Part shown: in pieces, positions 12,000-23,357 of the stretch
How positions within the stretch are numbered: the first letter of the stretch is position 1
Layout of the letters: each line of letters opens with the position of its first letter
NCBI GenBank assembly: GCA_028752905.1
Contig: JAQNBH010000013.1
Location: forward strand, 40,004,905-40,068,904
Origin: Cladorhizidae sp. MBARI D1340-BT2
Lineage: Eukaryota; Porifera; Demospongiae; Poecilosclerida; Cladorhizidae
Length of the DNA stretch: 64,000 nt
Direction of reading: 5' to 3'
Notes under the pieces: model-generated
Database searches by the model: none
What the model was told of the DNA's origin: nothing
The model's input: only the letters and a program-made list of their open reading frames with translations
Position numbers and translations under genes: made by a program

Positions 12000-13086
12000 C
12001 TACGAAAGATAGACTGGCTGCTTCCATGGCTTGCTGATGATAGGTTCTGGTGCTGTTGGCCTTGGAGTCTTCTTGTCCCTTTGCTTCAGCTCATGTTCAT
12101 CTTCGAACTGGGCGGCAGCATCATCTAGGAACTGGACGAACTCCTGGACGGTTGGCACCGTTCTGGATTTGTTGACTGGAGCTCGAGACCATCGCGTTGC
12201 AGGTCTACCCTCCAGTTTCTTTTCCGCTAGGGAGACTATGAAGGCTCCGGCTGTGTTCTGTTTGGTCTTGGTCGCTTCTCTGTCTATGGCCACCACGATT
12301 CTTGATAGTGCACGGAGATCCGTCTCACCCATTCGCTTCCCGTCAGTTAGGGCATTGATGTGGTTGCGGAAGATCAGTCTGGGATTGTCATATAATTTTT
12401 TGAGAACATCGACTATTCCGTCGAAATCTCCTACATCTCCCAGGAAGTTCCGATACTCGGCCATGGCTTCTGGAGTTCTCACAGATCTTTTGAGGTAGAG
12501 GATTTTGTCTTCCTCTGTCAGGCGCTTGTCCTTGCTGAGGACCGCCTGAAACTCTCTCCAGAACGAGGGCCAGTCTAGTTTGTCTCCGCTAAACTTGGGG
12601 AGAGTGATGTCTGGCAATCGGCTGCGGAGCAGGTCTGCAGCCGAGATGCCAGTGGCTCCGGTAGGTGTTGGTGGTTTTGAGTCAGCTGGGTCCTGAGTGG
12701 CTTTCCATGTAATCCAGAGCTGGGTCATGCGGCTGTCTTGTGACTCCAGCTGTTCTTCGAATTTATCCTCCTCTGATTCTGGGAGGTGGCCACACAGGGT
12801 TTCCACTTCTTTGAGCAGTCGTTGGGCCTCTTGGATCTTTCCTTCCGTTGATTCGTCAGGCCGATCAGCTGTTCTTGTCAGTCGTTCTAACGCTCTCTCC
12901 ATCTTCTTGCTAGCCACTCGTGCTTCTTGCAGGCACCTGGCTTTTCCATCGAGAGTCATCGTTAGTATTATCATTTCTGACGAGCGGTCAGTAACGTCGC
13001 AGAGCTCTTCATGCTCCTTGCCGAAACTGGAAGATTCTAGAGAAGGATCCGCCTCCATGACGACGATGAGTCGCTCATGGTAAAGC
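12000..13086 (-). pseudogene. BEL gag, central part
   Basis: The minus-strand frame from 13086 to the TAG at 12000-12002 encodes an alpha-helical Gag with the LPKFSGDKLDWPSFWREFQA segment typical of the DUF1759 Gag domain of BEL elements, followed by a region leading to the zinc knuckles. The open frame itself extends up to 13124, but the last 38 bases belong to the inserted MITE and are not gag. The TAG separates this part from the knuckles, which continue in the same frame. It may be a point mutation, a readthrough stop or an error in the sequence. Confidence 0.85.
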
Positions 13087-13090
13087 TTAA

Positions 13091-13994
13091 GGGAGGCTTT
13101 TACCATTTCTGGGGTGGTCGACACAACTTGTCATAACTTTTTTATTTATTTCTCAATGCAGGTGAAATTTTATCAAGATGCAGTGTATTGAATGTGCTTT
13201 CTTTTGATATGCTCAGATTTCGCATATCTACTACCTAGGTGAAGTTATGGATCCCACCTCAGTATCAGGGGCAAATATTCTAACTCATGGCCACTTAGTC
13301 CTAACCACTTCCCACTTAGGAAGTGCTTAGAGTGATCATAGAAGTGAATAGTGAATGGCTAAAAATATCATTAGCACAACAACTGAATTTTAAGAGAGGT
13401 CAACCTGAAGTTCTAAACATGGTATGTATATCCATATGCATACCTTCACCATGGATGGACTTGAACATGTTTTAATCATTCACTTTTTAGAGCAGGGAAA
13501 GGACTTTCAAATGATATATTAAAATCTTGTATACATTAAAGAATGAGCAAGTTAGAATATTTCCAGATTCGGAAACAGTGATTTTCAGGAGAAGCCATGA
13601 AAAGTGGGTGTGTTTTTGGTGGGTATTTTTTTGGTAAAAATCGAAATGATGACGGTTGCCTGACAGGATGCGCAGATCATGTGATGACAGCACAGGGCTG
13701 CGTGGTAACTATGGTAATTGGAAGCTTACTGAGAGCTTCATTTAGAATCCTTTTCCAGACTTCTATCATGAATGGTTAGGGAGATACGCTTACCTTTGGC
13801 AGGAGCGCCGTCTTCAAGATTCAAACAGTATTTCTTGATAATGTGAAATAGATTGCACAAAAAGGTGCGTAACTTCATAATGGAGCATTGAAATACTCTG
13901 AAACTTGAAACATAACAACTACATGCATCAAGGTATAGAATAGAGCAATAAAAATTTAAAAAAATTTATCATAAAAAAATGGTAAAAGCCTCCC
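13091..13994. mobile_element. 904-bp TTAA-flanked MITE inside BEL gag
   Basis: The insert has 18-bp perfect terminal inverted repeats, GGGAGGCTTTTACCATTT at 13091-13108 and its complement at 13977-13994. It is flanked by TTAA at 13087-13090 and 13995-13998. Removing the insert and one TTAA (908 bases) rejoins the two gag halves in the same frame, which I checked by frame arithmetic. TTAA duplications are known for piggyBac and Kolobok transposons. It has no transposase ORF, so it must have been moved in trans. Confidence 0.92.
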
Positions 13995-14427
13995 TTAAAC
14001 TCTGTCTGATTTTCAGAGATAGACTCCCTGAGGTGCGCCGTCCGAGCTGTGTCCACTTCTGACAGTGGTCCCTCGACCAGTCTCATTATCTGTCGGTGCA
14101 GCCTGGTGAGAGCACCCTTCTTTTGGCCTCTCCTGTTTCTGAGGACTGCTGGGTCGTCCAGATCATTAATCATGGCAGACACAGACATATCTGACAGCGA
14201 ATTGTCCACAGAGCTGGTGTGATACGGTGATAGGTCAAAGAGACCCTTTTCTTTGTTGCTGATAGGAGTGGACCTCGGGGTTGTGAAGTCGTCGTCCGTC
14301 TTGTTGCAAGGGTCCCTAGGGAGCTTCCCTGCTGATGCTGAGAGTCTGGTCAAACCTCGTTTGTAGTGTAGTTTACACTGTCTTTGGAGGGAACCTCGGT
14401 GTAGTGATGGGATCTGCTTGTTCAGAT
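13995..14427 (-). pseudogene. BEL gag, N-terminal part
   Basis: The minus-strand frame starts just inside the 5' LTR and primer site and reads through a basic segment (RNRRGQKKGALTRLHRQI) and EGPLSEVDTARTAHLRESI to ENQTEF, where the MITE interrupts it. Such a basic N-terminal region is common in BEL Gag. The first methionine is uncertain because the open frame in the track starts at a TTG inside the primer site; METs within the frame near 14210-14170 are alternatives. Confidence 0.7.
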
Positions 14428-14428
14428 A

Positions 14429-14445
14429 TCCGGCTCGAAGGACCA
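14429..14445 (-). promoter_or_regulatory. Primer-binding site, tRNA-Tyr type
   Basis: Two bases inside the 5' LTR the minus strand reads TGGTCCTTCGAGCCGGA, 17 bases complementary to the 3' end (with CCA) of animal cytosolic tRNA-Tyr as I remember it. It would prime minus-strand cDNA synthesis. The position right next to the LTR supports the call. Confidence 0.8.
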
Positions 14446-14447
14446 AA

Positions 14448-14981
14448 TGTTCTGGCCTGCTTTTCCCTTCGTGATTGCTGAACAGGCGGTCAGAGCCTGA
14501 GCTGTGGTGAACCGACTAACAACTGTTTTGATGAGGGTTGTAAGGCCTCCAATTGTTAGGGCTCGGAATGTGGAGTAGTTCTGCGGTGCTAAGATGCAAA
14601 AAGGAGTGTGAGTGTATCTCTCTCCAAGTCAGTGGCTGGCTTCTAGGCTCGCTTTGACTGGTCTTCTTACTTAATACCCCAAACAGTGACTGGTTTCGAG
14701 ACTCGTTTTGAGTGGTTTGTAAATAAGTAATAGCATAAGTTCAAGACTCGGATACATACTAAATTGTGATGTGCGGCTGCTGAGCTTATATACTGCAGCA
14801 GTCCCGCAAGGTTGCTGTGGGTATAGGTTATGAATATGATTACATGTGAATGGTAGGAATAGGTGTCTATTGGTGACAATGAAAGTCCACACATGCATGG
14901 CTGGGTAATATAATGTTTCTAAAATACATAGAATAAGTTCCTGTGTTCTCTCTCTCTAGCTCTGTGGACCAGGCGCGTCCA
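14448..14981 (-). repeat. BEL/Pao 5' LTR
   Basis: Direct repeat of 7201-7734, TG...CA ends, next to the primer-binding site on its inner side and to the GATAT target duplication on its outer side. It should hold the promoter of the element. Confidence 0.95.
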
Positions 14982-14986
14982 GATAT

Positions 14987-15343
14987 CCTTTACCAATTAT
15001 AAAACTGCTTATCTGCGTGTGCTATTTGAGGGTATGCTCTATTATTGTAGCTTGGCAGCCTGCAGTACTAGCATGCATGTAATAAACCACTAGATCCTGA
15101 TCAGACAGCAAGAAATTTTGTTTGTATGGCTATTAATATTCCTTCCAGGTCAGCTGCCTCCATGTTCCTCACATAGGCAGACTCTCTCTGATGTCTTCAT
15201 AATGCAGTTTGGCTGTCTCACTGGTACAGTGTTGCCATAATTTTTTTGGTAATTTCCAAAATTACTCGCCTGTGTTATCAAAAAAAATTGGCAACAAAAA
15301 ATCCAAACAAAATCCAAACAACAATTTCACGAGAAATAACATA
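14987..15343. other. Flank between BEL and hAT elements
   Basis: No gene. CAGTGTTGCC at about 15222-15231 resembles a hAT terminal repeat start and could be one end of the hAT element that follows, but I did not find its inverted partner on the right side. Confidence 0.35.
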
Positions 15344-17381
15344 CTAAAGTGTGTTCATAGCATTTACACATGTCTTTGATAGTTCAGTGTTCGGTTTAAA
15401 TTCATAGCATTTTTGAGGAACATTGAATTGCACTGTTAAAAGTGAATTTAATGTAGAAATTCCTAGTCTGTTTCTGTGCTTCGTTTTGTTGATACCAATG
15501 TGGCTGAATAAACATTCGGTATCAGCATTGCCATGGGGTATATTATATATAACTAGAATAGCTTTTGTGAGTTTAACCAATGTGGAGTAGCGATACTCAG
15601 TTTCCAAGCAGTCTTTGATTTGGCTGATCCATGCCAATACTTATCCACCTCTGTGAAGGCAGTGACTTTAGGAGGTAATGGCGACATGCAGAAATCCATA
15701 AATTCCTCTTGAAGGCTCGGTTTGTCACCAACTTGAACTACCAGAGAAACACACTCTGCTGCAGCAAGCACCTGATCAGCCATACTGTATTGTTGTAAGC
15801 CTGGTTGAAGCTTGGAGAGTAACTTGTGATTCATAGGTAATTGTTTGACAGCTCCCTTGGCTGCAGCAATCCACCAAGCTTGGATAGTCTCCCTAAATTT
15901 TCTCACATCTTCAGATGATAATCCATCCTCTTCTTCAAGGTATGATAGTGTGTTGTGACCTACGAAAACTTGGTGTAAAGGGAGATACTCTTCTGAGTTA
16001 TCAATATATACAACTTGTGAAACATGTTCACAGCACACACGTACTCAGAATTCATGAACAGCAACAGAAATGTTCGTATTAAACCATCGAGCTCTTGGTA
16101 GAAACATGAAGAATTGGAGATTGCTGCTGCATGTACCTGTTGAAATTATTAACAATTGGTAATGCAGAACATAGAAAGAGCAAGTGAGCATTGGTCAGAG
16201 GCTTTTCAAGTAAAAGTTTTACTCTTCTCACTACTGCCTGCTTATCCTCAGTACTTAGAAAGTATGAGAGTAAGGCTGTTCGATAAGACGATTTACACAA
16301 GCTTCAAGGCTGAGCCATCATATTTGGTGTTTAACAACTTGTGTGGCTTGCATTTCACAAAACTCTGAAATTTTACGCAGCCTCCTTGGGCTCTTCTGGA
16401 TCAGTTGTCAGATCTTCCAATTCATCAGGCTAGACTTTGCAGGCCTCATTTGCTATGTGTGAAGAGCAACTAAAGCTGGCTGCTTACATCATAAACCATG
16501 ACATCACTGAATTTCGTGCTCTCAACATTACATTGGCCCCATCTGTACCTAATCTGACAAGATTATCATAAAGGAAGGTAGTGGATTCTTGAAAATGCTT
16601 ATCGATTGCGTTAAATAGCAGCTCTGCAGTTGCCCTCTCTACACTCTCTAGGGCAAAGAAGACACATCTCACCTGTCCTTGGGTGTTATCGAAGAATCAA
16701 AGCATAATAGCAGCTTGTTGTGTAATAGTAATATCAGTTGTCTCATCAGTTTGGAGGCTGAAGTATTTAGTCTCTCTAACTGCTGCGGAAATGGTTTTCC
16801 AACAATCCTGGGCAATAACTTTCAACACAGCTGTTGCTTTAGTACGACTGCACTTCAAGTCTTTAGCAATAGAAGAATCAGGAAACATCAACTTGAATAG
16901 TTTGGTACAATGATCTCCCAATTGAAAGGCAAGATGGTGCTCTCCAAGGAAATATGCAAAGAGTACTTCTGCACGGATTACAGACTCCTCTCTTATTGGC
17001 CCAAAGTTGGACCGTAGAGGCAGTACACCCCACACCATCTTTACTTGAGTATTTGTTTAATTTTGTTTCCTGATGTCTCCTGAGATCTCTAACCACCTCT
17101 TCCAAGGTTTATATCATGAGAGCACTTCATACAGAAGGCAAAAGAAGATCCCTTTCTAGAAGTTGTGGCCTATGGGAAAGTCTTTGCATACTGTCTACGA
17201 TAGACACACAATCGTGTGTTTTTTGCAGACTTAGAAGACCTGATAGATGTAGAGATTTGACTGTCAATGTCAATTTGTGAAACCTCATTATCAGAGTCAG
17301 AATCCATATCTGAAGAATCTTCTTCTGGTAACCTTGAAAGTACTGGGTTCTGAAGATGCCATAGCTAACTCTCTCTGACAC
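15344..17381 (-). pseudogene. Decayed hAT-family transposase
   Basis: Pieces in several minus-strand frames line up in the order of a hAT transposase. They are a segment with PIREESVIRAEVLFAYFLGE and LQTDETTDI (17038-16697), one with LVRLGTDGANVML (16672-16484), one with ALPIVNNFNRYMQQQ (16300-16079), a long helical segment (16038-15553) and the C-terminal dimerisation block with GNADTECLFSHIG and KHRNRLGISTLNSLL (15637-15344). The DDE residues are partly visible, but the frame changes at least four times. In life the enzyme would cut and paste its element; this copy cannot. The first exon region upstream of 17040 is poorly readable. Confidence 0.8.
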
Positions 17382-17469
17382 TCACTGTGAAAGATTCTAT
17401 TGCAGGCTTTAAATACCCAACCAGATAGCTCATGCATGAGCATGCACATAGATCAAAGGATTCTGGCTC

Positions 17470-17580
17470 TGCAGGCATATTCCTGCCAGACCTGGGTGAA
17501 CACAGGACTGTGCAGGAATATTCCTGCACAGACCAAGTTACCATATGAATATTCCTGCACAGACCAGGTGACCACAAAAT
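17470..17580. repeat. Short tandem repeat with ATTCCTGCACAGACCA
   Basis: Three imperfect copies of a block of about 35-50 bases are centred on AATATTCCTGCACAGACCA, the first copy being CATATTCCTGCCAGACCT. No coding sense. Confidence 0.6.
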
Positions 17581-17820
17581 GACCACACTCAGCTAATACC
17601 ACAGAGAGTGGTTTTGAAATAGGCTGCTTGGTCTGATTATGCATGAAATCTTAAACAATTATCTAATGATGAAAAATCCAACATTTGATAAAATCCAAAC
17701 ATAAAATTTAAGGACCCTCAAAAATTGGACTGCGTCTAAACTTTTGGTAAAGGGTCGAACATAGGGCACCCCCATCCCCCCCCCAAAAAAAATCGGCACT
17801 CATCTTTTTAATATATATAT

Positions 17821-18129
17821 TTGCACTGCACTGGGGTGCAATGTCCCTGGACTCAACATTTTGAAGATTATAAAGGTGTCACGTGGCATGCGTACGAAAA
17901 TGATGCTAGGGTGGACAAAGCTAAGTTTATGTCTAAATTTGCACTCCCCCAGAGACATTATGACAGGATTTCTTTGTCAACTATCCGTATACAATCCGTA
18001 TACATAGAGAAGCTGAGAAACTGGCTAGAGATGCAGCGAGCTCAGTGTCCAACTCCAGATATTACTTTCTGCGGCCCATATATTATGTCACTCAGCAGAC
18101 CCTTTACCAACACTCGTAGGGGTTTGTAA
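17821..18129 (+). other. Unrecognised 102-codon open frame, doubtful
   Basis: An uninterrupted frame with mixed, protein-like composition (tryptophans, LRNWLEMQRAQ) after a T- and A-rich stretch. I recognise no domain. It could be an exon remnant of a host or transposon gene. A CCCTTTACCAA block at its end also occurs near 6707, which points to repeat sequence. Confidence 0.2.
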
Positions 18130-18288
18130 AGGGTCTTGCCAAGCTCATCGACTACAACGATGGTGATGGTTGGGATGAGCGCGTACTAATGCTTGCAACC
18201 AGTTCTCAGCTACTGCACTATACGACGCAATTTTGGACGCAATTTTGGAGCCAGGAAGCAGTTTTTGTTTCTTTTACTATCCAATCTA

Positions 18289-18420
18289 TTTTCAGGACTA
18301 GCCCCACCTCCAGCGATCCTTACCTGGATTTGAGACCTGTTCCAGATAAACTCGGCATCATTCCAGCCACCCATCGTAACGAGTTTGCTGATGCTGGATT
18401 TCTTCCTCTGCAGAGTGAGT
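18289..18420 (+). other. Possible exon remnant, unrecognised
   Basis: A pyrimidine-rich stretch followed by TTTTCAG near 18293 precedes an open segment reading SSDPYLDLRPVPDKLGIIPATHRNEFADAGFL-like sequence with exon-like composition, ending near a GTGAGTG at 18415. The splice-site-like borders are suggestive only. No family recognised. Confidence 0.2.
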
Positions 18421-18894
18421 GTATGGCAGCTGCATCCTTCACCACCTGTCTCACTCCACTAAAGTCCCTTATTGTATGGCATGGAAGAGGCTGTAGCAAG
18501 TGGCAGGCAAGCACACTAGGCTCAGTCTGTGAGGTGTGCAATAGCTACATACTTATATATCTTTTTACTGTTTTTCTCTCTTAGTCTTGTTGGCCAGCCT
18601 CTCTTCCCCAGCACAGGAGTCTAGCATGTTTATTCTTCTTCGTGTTTAACACGAGCAGCTGCCACCACATTTGCTGACTGTGCAACACAAGTGACCATGT
18701 GAGGTGGACCAGCCTCTCTCTTTCTGTGTGTGTGTGTGCATGAGAGTCAGGCCAGCAAGACTAGCTTGCTGTCTCCATTATTATTACATCAACTGTCTAG
18801 CGCTCACCATTGTTCTATATATAGCCTTAGTTGCAGCCACACCCCCAGCCACGCCCTCCCCATTTTATGTTGTTCTCTTTTTCTTTCCCCGCAG

Positions 18895-19090
18895 AGAAGC
18901 CTCAAGTATTTTCAGCTGATATTCACTGGCCACATGACCCCGGCAGCTCTGGTCACAGCCATCATCTGCATCCTCCTCATCTCTGTCCACTTCCTCAACA
19001 TAGTTCTGCACAAGAGAGTGCAGAAGATTCCTCTGCACGTCCGGCCCAACTTATTGTGGTGGGTGGAGTTGCCTGTGAAGAGGTTGTGCA
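18895..19090 (+). pseudogene. SLC26-like anion transporter exon remnant
   Basis: A strong pyrimidine tract and CCCCGCAG end at 18894. The exon-like sequence then reads a hydrophobic helix (MTPAALVTAIICILLISVHF), a linker with KRVQKIPL, and, after shifting one base near 19043, PAQLIVVGG. In SLC26/SulP anion transporters a transmembrane helix followed by ...LP.P.P.ELIVVI is a conserved arrangement, which is why I propose this family. The one-base frameshift suggests a pseudogene. A second exon that fits later in the same protein lies on the same strand at 23358-23539. Confidence 0.45.
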
Positions 19091-19291
19091 TGTTTAATGT
19101 GATGTCAGTACAAGGGGATGTCATGTGTCCCCATCAAGTGATTCTTGCCTCAAGTCTAATTTGTGGTTGACACTTATTCCTCCTCCCTATTGTATTTTTC
19201 AGCGTAGGTTATTTTGGCCTCTGCAGGATTGGGCTGCACATTTGCTCTTCCTAGTACTATCACCATAATGGCTGGAATTCTCATGTGCTCC

Positions 19292-20907
19292 TTAAGGGGG
19301 GGGGGCCTACCCATTTTTTTTAATTTTTTTTAAATTTTTTAATTATCATTTATAAATGTTGTTGTAAGCATCTACTAGCAATTTCCAAAGTTTTAGAGGC
19401 ATTGGAGCATCCATTTCAAAGTTATGGGGCTTTTTGTCCATGCAATTTCATTATCTCGATTCAAAATTGGAAGAGACTTGCACAGAGAAGGCTTACGGGA
19501 TAGGTAAGTTTTTCGGCGCCATAAAATGGCTACCACTTATACCTGGAACAAATTTCTTGCTGAGTCATTTCCTGCCGTTTACGCAGAGGCCCTGGATATG
19601 TAATATGCGCACGCGGGATTTCCAGTCGCCTCGTTTTCAGTTTTTGGTCGACGTCGTTATGTCTTTGTACCGAAAGCAGCGTCATTCCCGGCACAAAAAG
19701 CGCTCTGGATTCTGTCGAGCGGTCTCGGAAAGGTGAGGAATACAGGCATAGAAAACTAAGAAAGTCGTGGAGTATAAAACAGATCAAGAGAGGCATGGAA
19801 GTCCAAGAACAGATCAAGAAACTTCAAAAATAAGAACACATTTTGCCATTTCAACCCAAACATTTCATTGTCTATATACTTTGACTGCATATTTCTACAA
19901 ATCATGAAAATCCAGCGTTTGGCGAACATAACTTTGTCACAGTTAAACCCAAAAAATATTTGTTGGTTTTATTTGAAAGCTCTTTGTGTGTTCTGTGATT
20001 GGAGCGGATCAGACTTCTTAAAAAAATTAGCATTGCCAAGTTATGGTCATTAGAAGAGATGATCTTTTGGGTTTAATGAGTTCAACCCACCCGGTCAATT
20101 GCAACTGACCAATGGTCCTAAGCAGGCCAAATTTGTTTCGCTCCAATTACAGCTAAGTGTTACAGGTAGCCACAAAACAAATTTGAGCTCAAGTTCTTCA
20201 AGTGGTGGTGAGTTAGGTCCGCCAAACGCTTGAGTGGTAGGGGTCTTGGTTTGTCACTTGTATCTTCTAATAAAATGTGTCTATATAGACATTTCATATA
20301 CTATTGGAAAGAAGACAGAACAAGCAACACTTTGATACCAAAATTATCTGTATAGTGGAAAGAGAACAAAAGTTATGGCAATTACAAAGAGGACAAACGT
20401 TTTTTGCTAAAATGGGTGAAGCCCCCCCTTATACTCCACGACTTTCTTAGTTTTCTATGCCTGTATTCCTCACCTTTCCGAGACCGCTCGACAGAATCCA
20501 GAGCGCTTTTTGTGCCGGGAATGACGCTGCTTTCGGTACAAAGACATAATGACGTCGACCAAAAACTGAAAACGAGGCGACTGGAAATCCCGCGTGCGCA
20601 CATTACATATCCAGGGCCTCTGCGTAAACGGCAGGAAATGACTCAGCAAGAAATTTGTTCCAGGTATAAGTGGTAGCCATTTTATGGCGCCGAAAAACTT
20701 ACCTATCCCGTAAGCCTTCTCTGTGCAAGTCTCCTCCAATTTTGAATCGAGATAATGAAATTGCATGGACAAAAAGCCCCATAACTTTGAAATGGATGCT
20801 CCAATGCCTCTAAAACTTTGGAAATGGCTAGTAGATGCTTACAACAACATTTATAAATGATAATAAATAAATAAAAAAATAAAAATAAAATGGGTAGGCC
20901 CCCCCCC
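19292..20907. mobile_element. Foldback MITE F with about 480-bp inverted arms
   Basis: It begins TTAA then a run of ten G and CCTACCCATTTT, and ends with AAAATGGGTAGG and a run of C. The arms (about 19296-19777 and 20430-20907) are near-identical inverted copies; each encodes the same 100-codon frame on opposite strands (19434-19736 plus, 20470-20772 minus) with two amino-acid differences. The central loop of about 650 bp resembles, in reverse, the element at 29896-31489. No transposase. The right flank reads TTCATC instead of TTAA. Confidence 0.88.
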
Positions 20908-20927
20908 TTCATCTTACATTTATGTTT

Positions 20928-21347
<420 letters not shown>

Positions 21348-21571
21348 TACTCCTGGAAAAACTTGAAAAATCCAAAAAAAAATTCTGAGGAGACCCCCCC
21401 AACTTTTATTTGAGTCATGGAGTGCTCCCAAGAAGCCATGGTTGCTTCCTCCCCCTCCCTCCATTTTCTCTTTTTAACATTTCATTTGGTTTGTAGGGTG
21501 AGCATAGAGAAGCTGGAGTGGGTGGCCTGTTGATGATGATACAATAAGGGATGATGGCCAGTGTTTCTGCT

Positions 21572-22036
21572 GGTCCTGGTTGTCCATATCTTATGAGGGC
21601 CTTGCATTGCCAGCTTTGCTGACCCCATCATTAGCCTAGTTCTGGCTGTCCATATCTTATAAGGGCCTTGAGTTGCCAGCTTTGCTGACTCCATCATTAG
21701 CCTTGTCCTGGTTGTCCATATCTTACATATGAGAGCCTTGAGTTGCCAGCTTTGCTGACCTCATCATTAGCCTGGTCCTGGTTGTCCATATCTTATGAGA
21801 GCCTTGAGTTGCCAGCTTTGCTGACCCCATCATTTGGCCTGGTCCTGGTTGTCCATATCTTATGAGGGCCTTGCATTGCCAGCTTTGCTGACCCCATCAT
21901 TAGCCTAGTTCTGGCTGTCCATATCTTATGAGGGCCTTGAGTTGCCAGCTTTGCTGACCCCATCATTAGCCTGGTCCTGGTTGTCCATATCTTATGAGAG
22001 CCTTGAGTTGCCAGCTTTGCTGACCCCATCATTGGC
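21572..22036. repeat. 66-bp minisatellite, about 7 units
   Basis: Tandem units of 66 bp containing GTTGCCAGCTTTGCTGACC and TGTCCATATCTTATGAG. 66 is divisible by three, so long frames of a 22-residue repeat appear on both strands; I do not consider them genes. The same array at 56795-58857 has about 31 units. Confidence 0.95.
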
Positions 22037-22045
22037 TAGTCAGTG

Positions 22046-22196
22046 TCTTGTATTTCTCCCCCTCCTCCCTCTCTCCCTCCTCTTCTCCACCGCCTACTCC
22101 TCCTATTTCTCCTCCTGCTCCTGCCCTACCTCTACCACCTCCTCATCTCCTCCTCTTCCTCCCACATGTACTCCTTCTCTTCTCTCCTCCTCCAGG
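22046..22196 (+). repeat. Pyrimidine tract ending in CAG
   Basis: About 150 bases of CTCCTCC-type sequence ending CTCCTCCAGGCTGGCC. The same tract with the same following sequence is at 58872-59015, and a diverged one is at 36446-36683. All three are followed by an open frame reading xxHNGGxxxxVDFS, so an old splice acceptor is possible but unproven. Confidence 0.7.
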
Positions 22197-22420
22197 CTGG
22201 CCTACTGGCATAATGGTGGCAACTACCAGACAGTTGATTTTAGTAGCTCTCTCTGAGTGGGGTTAGGTTGGTAAGGGGTCTATAGCAAGCAAAAGACAAG
22301 TGATTGGGGAGGCATGGAATTTGTAAGATGTCTGTCTACCTGCAAAATAAAATGCTCAATCAACTTTAAACTTCTTGTGAGTGTTGCTTTGCACATACAT
22401 AGCCATCAATCTCTCCCTCT

Positions 22421-22484
22421 TTATTATATATATATACATGTATATATTATATATATATATGTGTATATATATATAATATACGTT
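22421..22484. repeat. TA/TG dinucleotide-rich tract
   Basis: Alternating TATATA with TACATG and TGTG interruptions. The copy at 59262-59478 is about three times longer. Confidence 0.85.
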
Positions 22485-23357
22485 TGCTGGTGAAGGCTAC
22501 AAATAGTGCTCAATGCTGTGTTAAAGCAGAGCTATTGAATAGTAGAGAAGTATTGGGATGGCTAGTCCTACTATAGTTTCATGCTAATGCAATCATCAGG
22601 GACAATGAGCAACTGAGGTGGCATATGAGGTGGGGCAGGCAAGTGGGGTGATGCTAGTCCATGGATGGGCGTTAATGAATGGGTGTTGATGAATGTGATA
22701 ATTGAAATGCTCTTGAGGAGAAACTTGTTCTTGTGCCTACACTTTAAAAGGAATTCTGATCGCTTGTCAATGATGTTTGGCTGTCGGAGTAGATAATGTG
22801 GAATTTTTCAGCAATGCACAAGTTGCAACGTTTCGATATGGTGGAATACGATCTGCTCTGTCGATAATGGCCCATTTTACATTTTATGTTGTATCGGGTT
22901 TTGCTGTCTTTAAGTTTCCATATGTATTTGGGGAGTTCTGTAGTGTTTCTCTTGTTTTCATGGTTAGGAGAACTTGTGGTTGGTGTAGCGTGCCTTGAAA
23001 GTTGAATCCGTGAGCCCTATGTAGTGTTTTTCGTCATGGTCGGTGGAGACGGAGGCAAGGCAGTACCCATCCAGCGGGCAATCTTTCTGGTTTAGGGTGG
23101 TGCACTCACCTGCACAGGCTAAGGCCTTGTATTGTGATGATGCTGGGCCTCAGGACTGACCAACCAACACTGTTGTGCTCTCCTATGGGGGGCATGGTTT
23201 AGGGTGGGGCACTCACCTGCACAGAGCACACACCATTGCTGGCCTTCTCTCAGCATGAGGAGTGTGAATGCTTATATCAATCAACCTTTAGTCTGTTCAT
23301 GGACAAATTTCAGCAGTCCTATTGTTGTTGTTGTTGTTGTTTGTGTGTGGTCATCAG

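Larger units (their letters stand above)
7196..14986 (-). mobile_element. BEL/Pao LTR retrotransposon, recent insertion
   Basis: Two direct 534-bp LTRs (7201-7734 and 14448-14981) flank gag-pol on the minus strand. The five bases GATAT occur immediately outside both LTRs (7196-7200 and 14982-14986), a target-site duplication of the length usual for this superfamily. By eye the LTRs differ at one base (GAGCATGAG against GAGCCTGAG), so the insertion is recent. The protein order is gag, zinc knuckle, protease, RT with YVDD, RNase H, integrase and DUF5641-like tail, which defines BEL/Pao. Coding is interrupted by a MITE (13091-13994), a TAG (12000-12002) and a frameshift near 10005. Without the MITE and one TTAA the element would be about 6.9 kb. 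Confidence 0.95.

Noticed and set aside
15222..17760. Terminal repeats of the hAT element
   Set aside because: CAGTGTTGCC at 15222 is suggestive, but I could not find an inverted partner near 17400-17760, so I did not set element borders.
19434..19736. The 100-codon frame in the arms of MITE F as a functional gene
   Set aside because: It lies in a non-autonomous foldback element, and its conservation follows from the arms being near-identical. At most it is a relic first exon.
22777..22998. 73-codon frame, with a counterpart at 59781
   Set aside because: The two duplicated copies differ by a frame-changing indel in the middle, so there is no conservation of coding.
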